Source of the DNA: Oscillospiraceae bacterium
GTDB taxonomy: Bacteria > Bacillota > Clostridia > Oscillospirales > Ruminococcaceae
DNA: 8,595 bases
Direction: 5' to 3'
Assembly: GCA_017544185.1 (NCBI GenBank)
Contig: JAFYEQ010000242.1
Coordinates: 1-8,595 of the forward strand
The notes under the pieces are model-generated. The model had not been told where the DNA came from, ran no database searches, and saw nothing but the letters and a program-made list of their open reading frames with translations. Within the stretch, counting starts at the first letter, position 1, and each line of letters opens with the position of its first letter. Positions 1 to 7,508 of this stretch are shown piece after piece. A program made the translations under genes and the position numbers.

Positions 1-98
1 GAGAATATATATCTGGTATTATAGAACAGGCTCTCGCACTGCATATCGTATTTGCGTACATAGTCGTTTTTATAGGACGGATCGTACTTCATCACGGC
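1..98 (-). pseudogene. Continuation of transglutaminase-like frame beyond an in-frame TGA
   Basis: The reading frame of the transglutaminase-like gene stays open past the TGA at 99-101 down to the window edge, encoding AVMKYDPSYKNDYVRKYDMQ and a further 13 or so residues. The conceptual product is basic, tyrosine-rich and soluble. This is what would be expected of the extracytoplasmic stretch that precedes the catalytic transglutaminase core in these proteins. An ATG at 90-92 is in frame, but I see no convincing ribosome binding site in front of it. I therefore read this as the rest of the same gene rather than a separate one. The catalytic Cys/His/Asp core would lie outside the window. Confidence 0.55.
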
Positions 99-980
99 TC
101 ACTCGGTCTCCATGGTGCTCAGCATCCTAGATGAGCTGTCGATACCGTCGTCGAAGTCCCATCCGCGGCCTGTGAACTCTCCGCTGATGCATCCCACTAT
201 CCTGAAGTCCCGTATCCCTGCATCCTGCGATGTGATGATGAGCACATCCTCATCGCCTCCGCCGTCCAGTCCCGACAGGAACCTGCCGTTGTCGGAAAAG
301 CCTATGCTGCCGTAATCATCGAAGGGATGGGTAAGGCTCCCGTAGACCCTGTTGATCCCCGATACGATCAGGGAGTATATACTCTTGGTGATATGCCAGT
401 CATAGGGCTTGCTCGGCGCGGGGAGCGCGTATACCGCTATACATACCGCCAGGAGGATCGGGGATATCCGCGCGATGTGCTCCCCGGTATCGGTGCAGCC
501 GCTCTTCTTCCAGCGGAGCTGTATCTCCTCAGCAGTGCGGACGAGCAGTACGAAGCCCACCGTCACGAACGTTTCCTTGCTGATGCGCCATCCCAGCACT
601 GTACCCACGGTGCAGTACACCATCATACCGACAGCGAAGACCCGCCTGATGAGGATATACCGTGCCGCGACCATGCCTGCCGCGAGTGAAGCGGCGGTGA
701 TGCCTATGATGCGGAACGCCCATATATTTCCCTCTATGAACTGCCACACGTTCTCCTTGCCTGCAACAAGAGCGATGCCTGCGATGAACGCGGCCACCAC
801 CCCTATACTGAGGAGCCTGTTTTTTCTCGTCATGCCGCGCAGTACCAGTACCCACAGGGATACTGCCATACACACGACGTACCCCCATATCCCATCGGGC
901 ACGCCTGCCCAGCTGCCGAAGAGGGTGACCATGAGCAGGGGTATAGGCAGTATATTTATGATATCTATCACCGTGCTCAT
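99..980 (-). CDS. Transglutaminase-like membrane protein, N-terminal part, ended by a premature TGA
   Basis: This 293-residue product has about six or seven hydrophobic segments in residues 8-190 (roughly 8-26, 29-49, 55-75, 86-106, 110-131, 136-153, 172-188). A soluble, probably extracytoplasmic part follows from about residue 195. In that part, YGSIGFSDNGRF (about 235-246) and GEFTGRGWDFDD near residue 275 resemble the segment before the core in transglutaminase-like proteins encoded beside MoxR and DUF58 genes. Such proteins are usually over 700 residues, so this one lacks its catalytic domain. A TGA (99-101) stops it, yet the frame continues with plausible protein to the window edge. I chose the ATG at 978-980 because it overlaps the DUF58 stop (ATGA, 977-980), which suggests translational coupling. 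A longer upstream extension would overlap the DUF58 gene by 112 nt and reads as unnatural Arg/Gln-rich sequence. Family assignment is good from context and moderate from sequence alone. Confidence 0.72.
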   Translation of the reverse strand: MSTVIDIINILPIPLLMVTLFGSWAGVPDGIWGYVVCMAVSLWVLVLRGMTRKNRLLSIGVVAAFIAGIALVAGKENVWQFIEGNIWAFRIIGITAASLAAGMVAARYILIRRVFAVGMMVYCTVGTVLGWRISKETFVTVGFVLLVRTAEEIQLRWKKSGCTDTGEHIARISPILLAVCIAVYALPAPSKPYDWHITKSIYSLIVSGINRVYGSLTHPFDDYGSIGFSDNGRFLSGLDGGGDEDVLIITSQDAGIRDFRIVGCISGEFTGRGWDFDDGIDSSSRMLSTMETE

Positions 981-2149
981 GATCCGGGCTCCTTTGTCAG
1001 CGGAGCATAGGGCGATACGATCACCAGACCGCAGCTCCTGTGGTCGGACAGGTCGGGCCTGCTGTCCTCGTTGTCGGTGATATAGCATACCACCACGTCA
1101 GGGCCGTTCACCTCCAGCTGCTTCAAGAGAGCGTCGGTCACTGCGTCCCAGGATGAGGTCACAAAAAATACCATAGCGCTGTCGAAGATCTCCCGTCGGC
1201 TCATCACTGCGTCATACAGACGCTGATGGGTCTCCAGCTCCGAGAAGCGTATCTCGGACACCACGTCATAGAACTCCTCGAACCTGCGTGTATCCTCCAC
1301 CGCGATACGCTCCATGCCCTGACCTATATGATACTCCGCGGCGGATATGCCGTTTCGGGCGTAGTGATACGCCAGCGCCAGCACGACCTCCAGCACCTTG
1401 TTCTCTGCGGGCAGATACACCATATCATCATCGCTGTAACGCAGGCCGTCCGTTATTATGGCTATCTCCTGATGCTCGGCCCCCGTCAGGTCACGCGTCA
1501 TGAGCTGGCCCGTCCTTGCGGTCTGGCTCCAGTTGATATATCTCCTGTCATCCCCGGGAACATAGCTCCTGCTGAGGATATCACGCTCGGATCTGTCCCG
1601 TCCCTGTCTCTTCACGGCATCTGACAGATCTATGCCGCCCAGTCTGTCGATCTTGACCAGCTGGGGCTTCACCACGGCGCGTATACATTCCTTGTTCTTA
1701 TAACGTATCTTGAACAGGCGGAAGAAGTCCTGGATCTCGATCTCCTTGATGCCGACCTTATACTCGCCTCTGTATCTGCATATCAGCTTCGTTTCCTTCT
1801 CGATCCTCGCCCCGGGCGACAGCTCGTACTCGGTCTCGTCGTCAAGGTCGGTGATGGATGAGAAGGATGAGAAGTACCTCACCCGTATACCCGCGAACTG
1901 GAGCGGATATTCGTTCACCAGTACGAAGCGGTAAAGCACGGGCGTCCCCACGGATACGAAGCGCTGCTCCAGCTCCTGATACAGATGGAATAGCGCGTAT
2001 ACCCCCATAAGATACAGGAAGGACACGATGGGGATCAGTGTGAGCACCGCGAATGCCCCATAGGTCACGGCGCCGCCCTTTATGCTTATGGCCACGCAGG
2101 ACAGTACCCACAGGCACGCCCATATGATCCTGTTCCTTCTCATAGTCAT
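977..2149 (-). CDS. DUF58 domain-containing protein
   Basis: This protein of about 390 residues has two N-terminal membrane segments (about 8-23 and 29-54), then a beta-rich region and the DUF58 signature. The signature is YVPGDDRRYINW at residues 196-207, followed by an Ala-Arg stretch and TRDLTGAEHQEIAIITDG, where a vWA-like fold begins. DUF58 proteins occur with MoxR ATPases and transglutaminase-like proteins; the biochemical role is not settled, but an assembly or envelope function is usually proposed. The gene follows MoxR after about 131 nt and overlaps the next start by 4 nt. The start is uncertain. ATG 2147-2149 or ATG 2141-2143 has a weak AGAAAG at 2154-2159. A TTG at 2189-2191 has a better GAGGAAG at 2195-2201 and would add 14 residues with no membrane character. 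I prefer the ATG because the membrane segment normally follows closely. C-terminal end and family are secure. Confidence 0.85.
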   Translation of the reverse strand: MTMRRNRIIWACLWVLSCVAISIKGGAVTYGAFAVLTLIPIVSFLYLMGVYALFHLYQELEQRFVSVGTPVLYRFVLVNEYPLQFAGIRVRYFSSFSSITDLDDETEYELSPGARIEKETKLICRYRGEYKVGIKEIEIQDFFRLFKIRYKNKECIRAVVKPQLVKIDRLGGIDLSDAVKRQGRDRSERDILSRSYVPGDDRRYINWSQTARTGQLMTRDLTGAEHQEIAIITDGLRYSDDDMVYLPAENKVLEVVLALAYHYARNGISAAEYHIGQGMERIAVEDTRRFEEFYDVVSEIRFSELETHQRLYDAVMSRREIFDSAMVFFVTSSWDAVTDALLKQLEVNGPDVVVCYITDNEDSRPDLSDHRSCGLVIVSPYAPLTKEPGS

Positions 2150-2280
2150 ACTACTTTCTGACTTATGTATAGTCTGGAGCGGTGGGGGCAAAGGCTTCCT
2201 CAGGATGCCATCTTACCCTACGAGAGCGCTGCTGATATACGAAAGACGATATCTATCCGACGTGTCCAAGACCTCCCGTA
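2150..2280 (-). other. Intergenic leader between MoxR and DUF58 genes
   Basis: This is the only sizeable gap in the gene run. On the transcribed strand it holds a GAGGAAG ribosome-binding-like site (2195-2201) in front of a TTG codon. It also holds a small imperfect hairpin at 2234-2253 (GATATACG paired with CGATATC around an AAAGA loop, with one bulged base). There is no run of U after the stem, so it is not an intrinsic terminator. I see no good -35/-10 pair. The gap may be only a spacer, or a leader that adjusts DUF58 expression. Confidence 0.3.
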
Positions 2281-3198
2281 TCACATGGGGATCTTGGCCT
2301 TTTTGATCAGCCGTTGTATGATCTCCGACTTGTCCTCTCCCGAGATCTTCGCCTCGGAGGTGAGGGCCAGCCTGTGTCCGATGACATAGGGCGCGGTGGC
2401 CTTGATATCGTCGGGCTTAACATGATCGCGGCTTTCCATCAGTGCCCTTGCCTGCGATGCTTTGACAAGGTCGAGCACAGCTCTCGGGCTGATGCCCAGC
2501 ACGAAACTTTTCTCGTTCCTGGTAAGGTCCGCGATGTTCCCCGCGTAGCGTATGACCTCGTCCTTGACGGTGACCTTCGACACCTGCTCCCTGATACGCA
2601 TAACATCCTCGGCGGAGATCACGCTCTCCACGGTGTCCACCGTCTTGCCAGAGAGCATGTTCCTCGTCATACGCAGCTGCTCGTCCTCGTCGGGCCAGCC
2701 GATGGACAGCTTCATCATGAACCTGTCGATCTGAGCCTCGGGGAGCGGATACGTACCCATGAACTCCACAGGGTTCTGAGTGGCGATCACCATAAAAGGC
2801 TGCGGGAGCATATGTCTTACGCCGCTGACGGTGGTATGTCCCTCCGCCATGGCTTCCAGAAGGCTTGACTGGGTCTTGGGCGAGGTGCGGTTGATCTCGT
2901 CGGCCAGCACGATCTGATGCATGACCGCGCCCTCGCGGTACTCGAACTCGCCGGTCTTCATATCGAAAACTTCCGTACCCATCACGTCGGTGGGCAGGGT
3001 GTCGGGAGTGAACTGGATCCTGCCGAAGTCACACTCCACGGACTTGGCGAGCACTGATGCGAGAGTGGTCTTGCCCACTCCCGGCACCCCCTCCAGGAGC
3101 ACATGTCCTCCCGCAAAGAGACAGATCAGTATATTCTCCACGGTCTCGGTCTTACCGACGAAGTACTCGCCTATATGCTCTTTCAATCTGTTTATCAT
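2281..3198 (-). CDS. MoxR family AAA+ ATPase
   Basis: This 305-residue protein has the usual MoxR length and motif order. The Walker A motif is GVPGVGKTT at residues 37-45 and Walker B is IVLADEINR at 96-104. Sensor 1 is ATQNP at 139-143, PEAQIDRF is at 153-160, and the sensor 2 region GISPRA is at 235-240. All key ATPase residues are present. The loop before Walker B reads GAVMHQ where GPIF is common in the family, a mild variation. MoxR proteins act as chaperone-like ATPases that usually work with vWA or DUF58 partners, and the DUF58 gene is next. The start ATG (3196-3198) has GGTG at 3204-3207, five bases upstream. It begins 18 nt after the lipoprotein stop, so co-transcription is likely. 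The family call is very secure; the cellular role is inferred. Confidence 0.95.
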   Translation of the reverse strand: MINRLKEHIGEYFVGKTETVENILICLFAGGHVLLEGVPGVGKTTLASVLAKSVECDFGRIQFTPDTLPTDVMGTEVFDMKTGEFEYREGAVMHQIVLADEINRTSPKTQSSLLEAMAEGHTTVSGVRHMLPQPFMVIATQNPVEFMGTYPLPEAQIDRFMMKLSIGWPDEDEQLRMTRNMLSGKTVDTVESVISAEDVMRIREQVSKVTVKDEVIRYAGNIADLTRNEKSFVLGISPRAVLDLVKASQARALMESRDHVKPDDIKATAPYVIGHRLALTSEAKISGEDKSEIIQRLIKKAKIPM

Positions 3199-3216
3199 AA
3201 CGTCACCGTACAGGTA

Positions 3217-4509
3217 TCACAGCTCCAGCTCGCGGAGCAGATCCCCGTCTCTGCTGTACATCCTGTAAGTATACTTACCGTCCTTACGTATGAGCTCGCT
3301 CACGGGGCGCTCGTCGGGACCCACATCGTCTATCGTATGCTCCGTGTCCCCTATCTTCACGACATAGCCCGTGATATTCCAGTCATCGTCGAACGTCTCT
3401 TTGACAGAGAACCTTTCGCCCTTGCCGTCGCCGTCGATATCCACTCTCATATCAAGATACAGACCTTCTGACTTTATTTCGAAGTCCGCTCCGGAGGATA
3501 TGTACTTCTCGTTGAACAGGCCCTCCTCCTCGCTGAACAGAACGGTGAGCGACTGGGTGCCTGCCGCATAGGGCGCGATATCGTACTGGTCAGTGAAGAA
3601 CATGACGCCGTCGGGCACGAACACGAAGTCCATCGCACTCATATGGTACACGCTGCCGTCGTCCCATGTGTCGTCATAGCCCATCAGATCCTCGCCGTAA
3701 CGGTAGGTCAGCAGCGACTTATAGCTGTCCTTTTCGATCCAGGACGGATCCACTGCCTCGCCATATTCCTTCTCCAGCTTATCCGCAAGTATATCCACCA
3801 GTCTCGGGAGATCCGTGCATATATCCGCCGCGGTCAGCTCGGCGCCTGTCTGCGCATCGAAGTTCATGCCGACGCTCGTATTCCACCCGTGAGCACCGCC
3901 GGAATAGCCCTCCTCGGAGCTCATATAGCTGAACACACTGCTGTCGCAGCGGTATACCCTGTCCTCATCACTGACGTAATACATCATGGACCATTCGCCG
4001 CTGAAGGAGTCGAGAGGATCTGCATAATGGGTCTGCACGTCCTCCTTCATATTGGTACAGGTATAGTCATAGGCATCGCGGCGCACCTTGTTGTGGCCGT
4101 CCACTGCCTCTGCCAGTTTATCATATCCGCTGCCGGCAGAGATGCTCACCTGCTGCAGCTTGCTCTCGAACAGCTTCGTGTTGCCGTCATCGGCCATGAG
4201 CTCGCTCTCGTCGGCAAGCGTTATATCATACGCCGGAGCCTTGTCTGCGGCAGGAGCATCTTCTGTCTCGGCTGTCGTCTCGGTCTCGGGCTCGGCCGTG
4301 GTCTCGGGGGCGGAGGTCTCCGCTTCCGTGACAGGCTCGGTCTGTGTCTCGGAAGCAGATGTCTCGGATGCCTCCGTCACGGCCTGTGTGGTCTCGGGAG
4401 CAGGCGTATCTGTGGGTGTATCACCCGTGGAGCTGCTCCCGGAAGAGCATGCGGTCACCGATGCCATCATCATAGCCGCAATAAGAGCAGCTGCCTTTTT
4501 GTGATCCAT
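3217..4509 (-). CDS. Lipoprotein with Thr/Glu-rich linker and DUF3298/RsiV-like domain
   Basis: This 430-residue secreted protein starts with a lipoprotein signal peptide: basic MDHKK, a hydrophobic stretch, and VTAC with Cys21 as the lipidation site. Residues 22 to about 92 form a low-complexity linker rich in Thr, Glu, Ser, Pro and Ala. The folded part includes YSGGAHG at 202-208 followed by FDAQTGAELTAADI, a pattern typical of DUF3298 (RsiV-like, often with DUF4163). Near the C-terminus DIDGDGKGE (357-365) resembles a calcium-binding EF-hand or VCBS-type loop. The ATG has a strong AAAGAGGT site (4516-4523) six bases upstream. The MATE stop is only 15 nt before it, and MoxR follows after 18 nt. 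The protein is probably anchored on the outer face of the membrane. DUF3298 domains bind lysozyme in RsiV, but there is no cytoplasmic anti-sigma segment here, so that role is not supported. Function unknown. Confidence 0.82.
   Translation of the reverse strand: MDHKKAAALIAAMMMASVTACSSGSSSTGDTPTDTPAPETTQAVTEASETSASETQTEPVTEAETSAPETTAEPETETTAETEDAPAADKAPAYDITLADESELMADDGNTKLFESKLQQVSISAGSGYDKLAEAVDGHNKVRRDAYDYTCTNMKEDVQTHYADPLDSFSGEWSMMYYVSDEDRVYRCDSSVFSYMSSEEGYSGGAHGWNTSVGMNFDAQTGAELTAADICTDLPRLVDILADKLEKEYGEAVDPSWIEKDSYKSLLTYRYGEDLMGYDDTWDDGSVYHMSAMDFVFVPDGVMFFTDQYDIAPYAAGTQSLTVLFSEEEGLFNEKYISSGADFEIKSEGLYLDMRVDIDGDGKGERFSVKETFDDDWNITGYVVKIGDTEHTIDDVGPDERPVSELIRKDGKYTYRMYSRDGDLLRELEL
4246..4422 (-). 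repeat. Imperfect repetitive tract encoding the Thr/Glu/Pro-rich linker
   Basis: The plus strand shows many spaced copies of GTCTCGG and close variants, which translate on the minus strand as repeated ET, TE and PET units (lipoprotein residues 30-88). The copies are irregular in spacing and stay in one coding frame, so this is a coding low-complexity tract and not a CRISPR array. Such tracts can change length by slippage. Confidence 0.6.
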
Positions 4510-4524
4510 ATGTTTACCTCTTTC

Positions 4525-5895
4525 TTATCCTTTATGTCCATCGTCAGACAGGGACGCTCCCCGCTGCCATCTGCCGCTGAGATAATAGCTCCATGTCACG
4601 ATAAAGCCCATGCCAAAGCCGAATATCCCGTTCCACCATATGATCGTATATCCGAATATAGGGCTGTACCTGAACAGATACGTCACCAGCACTCTCGTAC
4701 CAAGAGCGCAGGTGGCTACGATCATAGGGGCGCCGCTGTGGTTGGTCCCCTGGAACACGCCGAACAGCGGTACATACATTGTGAGCACGATATTTATCAT
4801 CGCTACCGCTCTCAGATGGGCCAGACAGTACTCTGCCGCCTGATCGCTGAGGCTGAACAGCATCACCAGCCTGTCGGCGAAGGTATACACCACTGCGCAT
4901 ATGCATAGCGTCATCAGCAGGGATATGACCAGTGTCTGCCGCACGCCCTTCTTTATGCGCTCGGGCTTGCCTGCGCCTATGTTCTGCCCCGTATACGTGG
5001 CAAGGGTGGTCTGGAAGGCGTTGCAGGGGAGGTTCAGATACATCTCTATCCTCTGACCCACCGTGAAGGACGCGGTCATCACCTTGCCGAAGCCGTTGAC
5101 CGCACGCTGTATGAACGTGAAGCCGAAGGACACTATGATCAGCTGCAGGGATATGGGGAAACCTACCTGCACGGTCTTCTTTATCAGCTCCGTGTCCCAC
5201 TTGTAGTCACCGAGCCTGAACCTGAACATGGGGTATCTCTTGTACATATACAGATACGCTGCCGTGAAGGATGCGGCCTGGGATATGACCGTAGCTATGG
5301 CGGCGCCCGCTACGCCCCAGCCCAGTACCGCCACGAACAGCAGATCCAGTCCGATGTTCATGACCGAGGATATGAGCAGGAAGTACAGCGTCGCTGCGCT
5401 GTCCCCCACCGCACGAAGTATGGCTGAGAATATATTATACCCGAACTGGAATACCAGTCCCACCGAATACCATCGGAAGTATGTAAGCGTCAGACCCAGT
5501 ATGCTCTTGTCCACGTCGAGAAGATAGGTGAACGCCGGGCGGGCGCTGATGATGCCCACGACTGAGCATATACATCCCACGGTCATAAGGAACAGCATAC
5601 CCGTGGAGGCATTCTCCCTGACCTTCTGCTCGTTCTTGGCACCGAAATGCTGTGCCACTACCACGCCGTTGCCTGCGGAGAGGCCTATGGCTATGGCCAG
5701 GAACAAAAATGCGAAGCTCCCCGTGGTACCTACTGCCGACAGGGGATCTTGCCCCGAGAAGTTCCCGACTATGATCGTATCCACTGTATTATAAAGCTGC
5801 TGGAGAAGTGAGCCTGCCAGCACAGGCAGCGAGAACCTGAGTATATGCTTCCACGGCTCTCCTTCTGTCATCGCTCTTGTCTGCATATCCACCAT
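4525..5895 (-). CDS. MATE family efflux transporter
   Basis: This 456-residue integral membrane protein has the MATE family's usual length, with about twelve hydrophobic segments spread along it. Near the N-terminus, PVLAGSLLQQLYNTVDTIIV followed by GNFSG and LSAVGTTGSFAFLF is the typical first-helix-pair pattern. The second half repeats the arrangement (FPISLQLIIVSFGFTFIQRA). MATE proteins export drugs or metabolites using sodium or proton gradients; the substrate cannot be read from sequence. The start is uncertain among ATGs at 5895, 5886 and 5871. None has a strong ribosome binding site, and the membrane region begins well after all three. The gene starts 23 nt after the HAD stop and ends 15 nt before the lipoprotein start, which fits one transcript. 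No broken motifs or frame problems are seen. Confidence 0.93.
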   Translation of the reverse strand: MVDMQTRAMTEGEPWKHILRFSLPVLAGSLLQQLYNTVDTIIVGNFSGQDPLSAVGTTGSFAFLFLAIAIGLSAGNGVVVAQHFGAKNEQKVRENASTGMLFLMTVGCICSVVGIISARPAFTYLLDVDKSILGLTLTYFRWYSVGLVFQFGYNIFSAILRAVGDSAATLYFLLISSVMNIGLDLLFVAVLGWGVAGAAIATVISQAASFTAAYLYMYKRYPMFRFRLGDYKWDTELIKKTVQVGFPISLQLIIVSFGFTFIQRAVNGFGKVMTASFTVGQRIEMYLNLPCNAFQTTLATYTGQNIGAGKPERIKKGVRQTLVISLLMTLCICAVVYTFADRLVMLFSLSDQAAEYCLAHLRAVAMINIVLTMYVPLFGVFQGTNHSGAPMIVATCALGTRVLVTYLFRYSPIFGYTIIWWNGIFGFGMGFIVTWSYYLSGRWQRGASLSDDGHKG

Positions 5896-5918
5896 CCGTA
5901 TCTGTCATCGGCCGAAGG

Positions 5919-6551
5919 TCATCTGTCTATATGCACCTTCCAGCCTGTATCTATCTTTCTTCGCACGGTCTTCAGGGTATCGGCATCCAGATGAGGCCAG
6001 TCCTCCACCTTCCGTGCCTTGTCCGTGACCAGATGCGCCTTCTCTGCACACAGTGCGATAGGCGTATCCGACAGGTCGTCGGAGTAGAAGTTCTCGATCA
6101 GGGGCATATCCCTGTCTATGATATACCTGGCCTTGCCCTTGCCGTACATCAGGTCACCTGTGAACACTCCCGTCTCGGGGTCGTACTCCGTGGCGATATG
6201 ATCCACTCCCAGCCGTCTTGCGATGGGACCTATGACACAGGCAGGCGATGCGCTGAGTATAAGGTCGTCGGACCTCTTCTGCGCAAGGTACCACTTGGCT
6301 ATCTTCTTCTCGTGCTTGTCCCAGAACAGCTCGATCTCCTTTTCGATGTCGTCCGGCTCGCCAAGTATCGACATGAACCTGCGCAGCATGACATACCGCG
6401 GCAGCTTGCCTCTCTCACATCGGATAAAGTCTGCCACCACCTTCGGGAGGAAGGTAAACCAGAGCTTCGGACGACGCTTCATGATCCACAGCGCCAGATC
6501 CACGGTGCAGTTGGGATAATAGATCGTGCCGTCAAAGTCGTATACATTCAT
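5919..6551 (-). CDS. HAD superfamily phosphatase (HAD-IB, SerB-like)
   Basis: This 210-residue protein has all HAD motifs. Motif I is DFDGT at residues 5-9, where Asp5 is the nucleophile and Asp7 the acid/base. Motif II is LILSAS at 97-102. The motif III lysine is at 138 or 140 (YGKGKAR), and motif IV is FYSDDLSD at 155-162. A helical cap between motifs I and II matches subclass IB, which includes phosphoserine phosphatase and related hydrolases that make or use lipid, sugar or amino acid phosphates. The substrate is not predictable. I chose the ATG at 6549-6551 because AAGGTGAG (6559-6566) sits seven bases upstream and motif I must lie near the N-terminus. A start at 6614 would add 21 residues and overlap the preceding gene. 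It follows the lactamase-fold gene after 38 nt and precedes the MATE gene by 23 nt. Confidence 0.9.
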   Translation of the reverse strand: MNVYDFDGTIYYPNCTVDLALWIMKRRPKLWFTFLPKVVADFIRCERGKLPRYVMLRRFMSILGEPDDIEKEIELFWDKHEKKIAKWYLAQKRSDDLILSASPACVIGPIARRLGVDHIATEYDPETGVFTGDLMYGKGKARYIIDRDMPLIENFYSDDLSDTPIALCAEKAHLVTDKARKVEDWPHLDADTLKTVRRKIDTGWKVHIDR

Positions 6552-6589
6552 CGCTTTTCTCACCTTATCAGCGGTCTGTATCATACCTG

Positions 6590-7485
6590 TCACATCTGCT
6601 CTATGATATCGCACGTGATGGGAGGCCTCTTGTCGTCGGGCATGGCCAGTTTCTCAGGCACATAGGACATATTGAACCGCTTGCCGTCGACGCGCTCGTA
6701 CCCGTCCTTTATCTTCTCTGCTGCGTAGAGCACCTTGCCACCCATGAGCCCCGTGCGCTCGCACTTGGCATCAGTGCCCGCGATCACCCGCGCAACTGTC
6801 TCTATGGCTTCGTCGAGGACAGCGCTGCCGAACACCTCGTGGCCGCAGTACATGGTATCGAACTCGGACTGACGCTTTTTAAGGCGCAGCAGGCTCTCCA
6901 TATAGGATATGACGGGAAGAGAGTTGTCGAACTCCAGCAGGGTATTACTGTTGCACGCATCGCCTGCATAGAGTATCCTGTTGCTGCTGTCAAGGAGCAC
7001 GATCGAACCCGGAGTATGGCCGCCTGCTCCTATGACCTCGATGGTGATCCCGCCCAGGTCGAACACGTCTCCGTCATACACGGGATATACCTTCATGGGG
7101 CCAACATCCGCAAAGTCGGCTATGTCTATCCGGTCCTTATACTCATCCAGAGCGGTCTTCTTCGCCATATCGAAGACCTGCTCCTTGGTGTAGCCGATCT
7201 GCCCCATGAAGTACGGGATATCCTTATGATGCATAAGGCACTGGTCGAAGTGGAAGTTGCCGCCAAAGTGTCGAAATGGGCGTGGATATTGATCACGCGT
7301 ATGGGCTTGTCGGTAATGCTCTCACAATAGGCCTTAAGATCACCCCAGCCCATTATGGTATCTATGAGCAGTGCGTAGTCGTCGCCTGTTATCAGGTAGC
7401 ACAGCGCAGGAGTAGACGGTGTGAAGGCGTTGGATATCATATAGCTCCTGTCGGCTATCTTCTCGTTCTTGAAATACGGTACCAT
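6590..7485 (-). pseudogene. Metallo-beta-lactamase-fold hydrolase, frameshifted
   Basis: Two overlapping fragments in different frames together make one MBL-fold protein of about 298 residues. The first (from ATG 7483-7485) runs to HAHFD at residues 68-72. The second resumes with HFGGNFHFDQC, so the intact motif would be HAHFDH, the zinc-binding HxHxDH. The junction lies at about 7268-7272, where one C is missing in the coding strand. Downstream metal ligands are all present: HTPGS (His157), AGDA (Asp176) and CGHE (His216), numbered on the repaired protein. The family covers many hydrolases, including glyoxalase II-like and quorum-quenching enzymes, and the substrate is unknown. The start is supported by AGAAAGGA (7493-7500), seven bases upstream. 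As written, the first fragment continues out of frame to 7126 and the second has its first ATG at 7234. Neither alone would be active. Confidence 0.85.
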
Positions 7486-7492
7486 GATGCGA

Positions 7493-7500
7493 TCCTTTCT
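7493..7500 (-). promoter_or_regulatory. Ribosome binding site of the MBL-fold gene
   Basis: AGAAAGGA on the minus strand lies seven bases before the ATG at 7483-7485. It decides the start in favour of MVPYFKNEK over the upstream MSYDRKD start at 7512, which would overlap the preceding stop. Confidence 0.6.
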
Positions 7501-7508
7501 GTCATAAC

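Noticed and set aside
99..101. TGA read as Trp or selenocysteine
   Set aside because: Several genes here end in TGA, Trp is encoded by TGG, and I see no selenocysteine-type insertion structure or redox motif around the codon.
409..1080. Plus-strand open frame of 223 codons opposite the transglutaminase-like gene
   Set aside because: It is rich in Arg, Ser, Thr and Met with no domain pattern, and lies antisense to a gene with clear membrane segments and neighbour coupling.
2234..2253. Small hairpin considered as a terminator after the MoxR gene
   Set aside because: The stem is short, AT-rich and bulged, with no following T-run on the transcribed strand.
99..3198. MoxR, DUF58 and transglutaminase genes considered as a new defence or conflict system
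   Set aside because: The trio is a widespread chromosomal cassette, and no effector, nuclease or mobile element accompanies it here.
4246..4422. Repeated GTCTCGG units considered as a CRISPR array or non-coding tandem repeat
   Set aside because: Unit length is too short, spacing is irregular and there are no spacers. The tract is in frame and encodes a typical lipoprotein linker.
3643..4908. Long 421-codon plus-strand open frame opposite the lipoprotein and MATE genes
   Set aside because: It spans the ends of two well-supported minus-strand genes, has odd composition and no recognisable domain. It is a shadow of their codon bias.
7266..7275. Programmed ribosomal frameshift in the MBL-fold gene
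   Set aside because: There is no slippery heptamer and no clear stimulatory structure, and the shift falls within an invariant metal motif. A simple base loss explains it.
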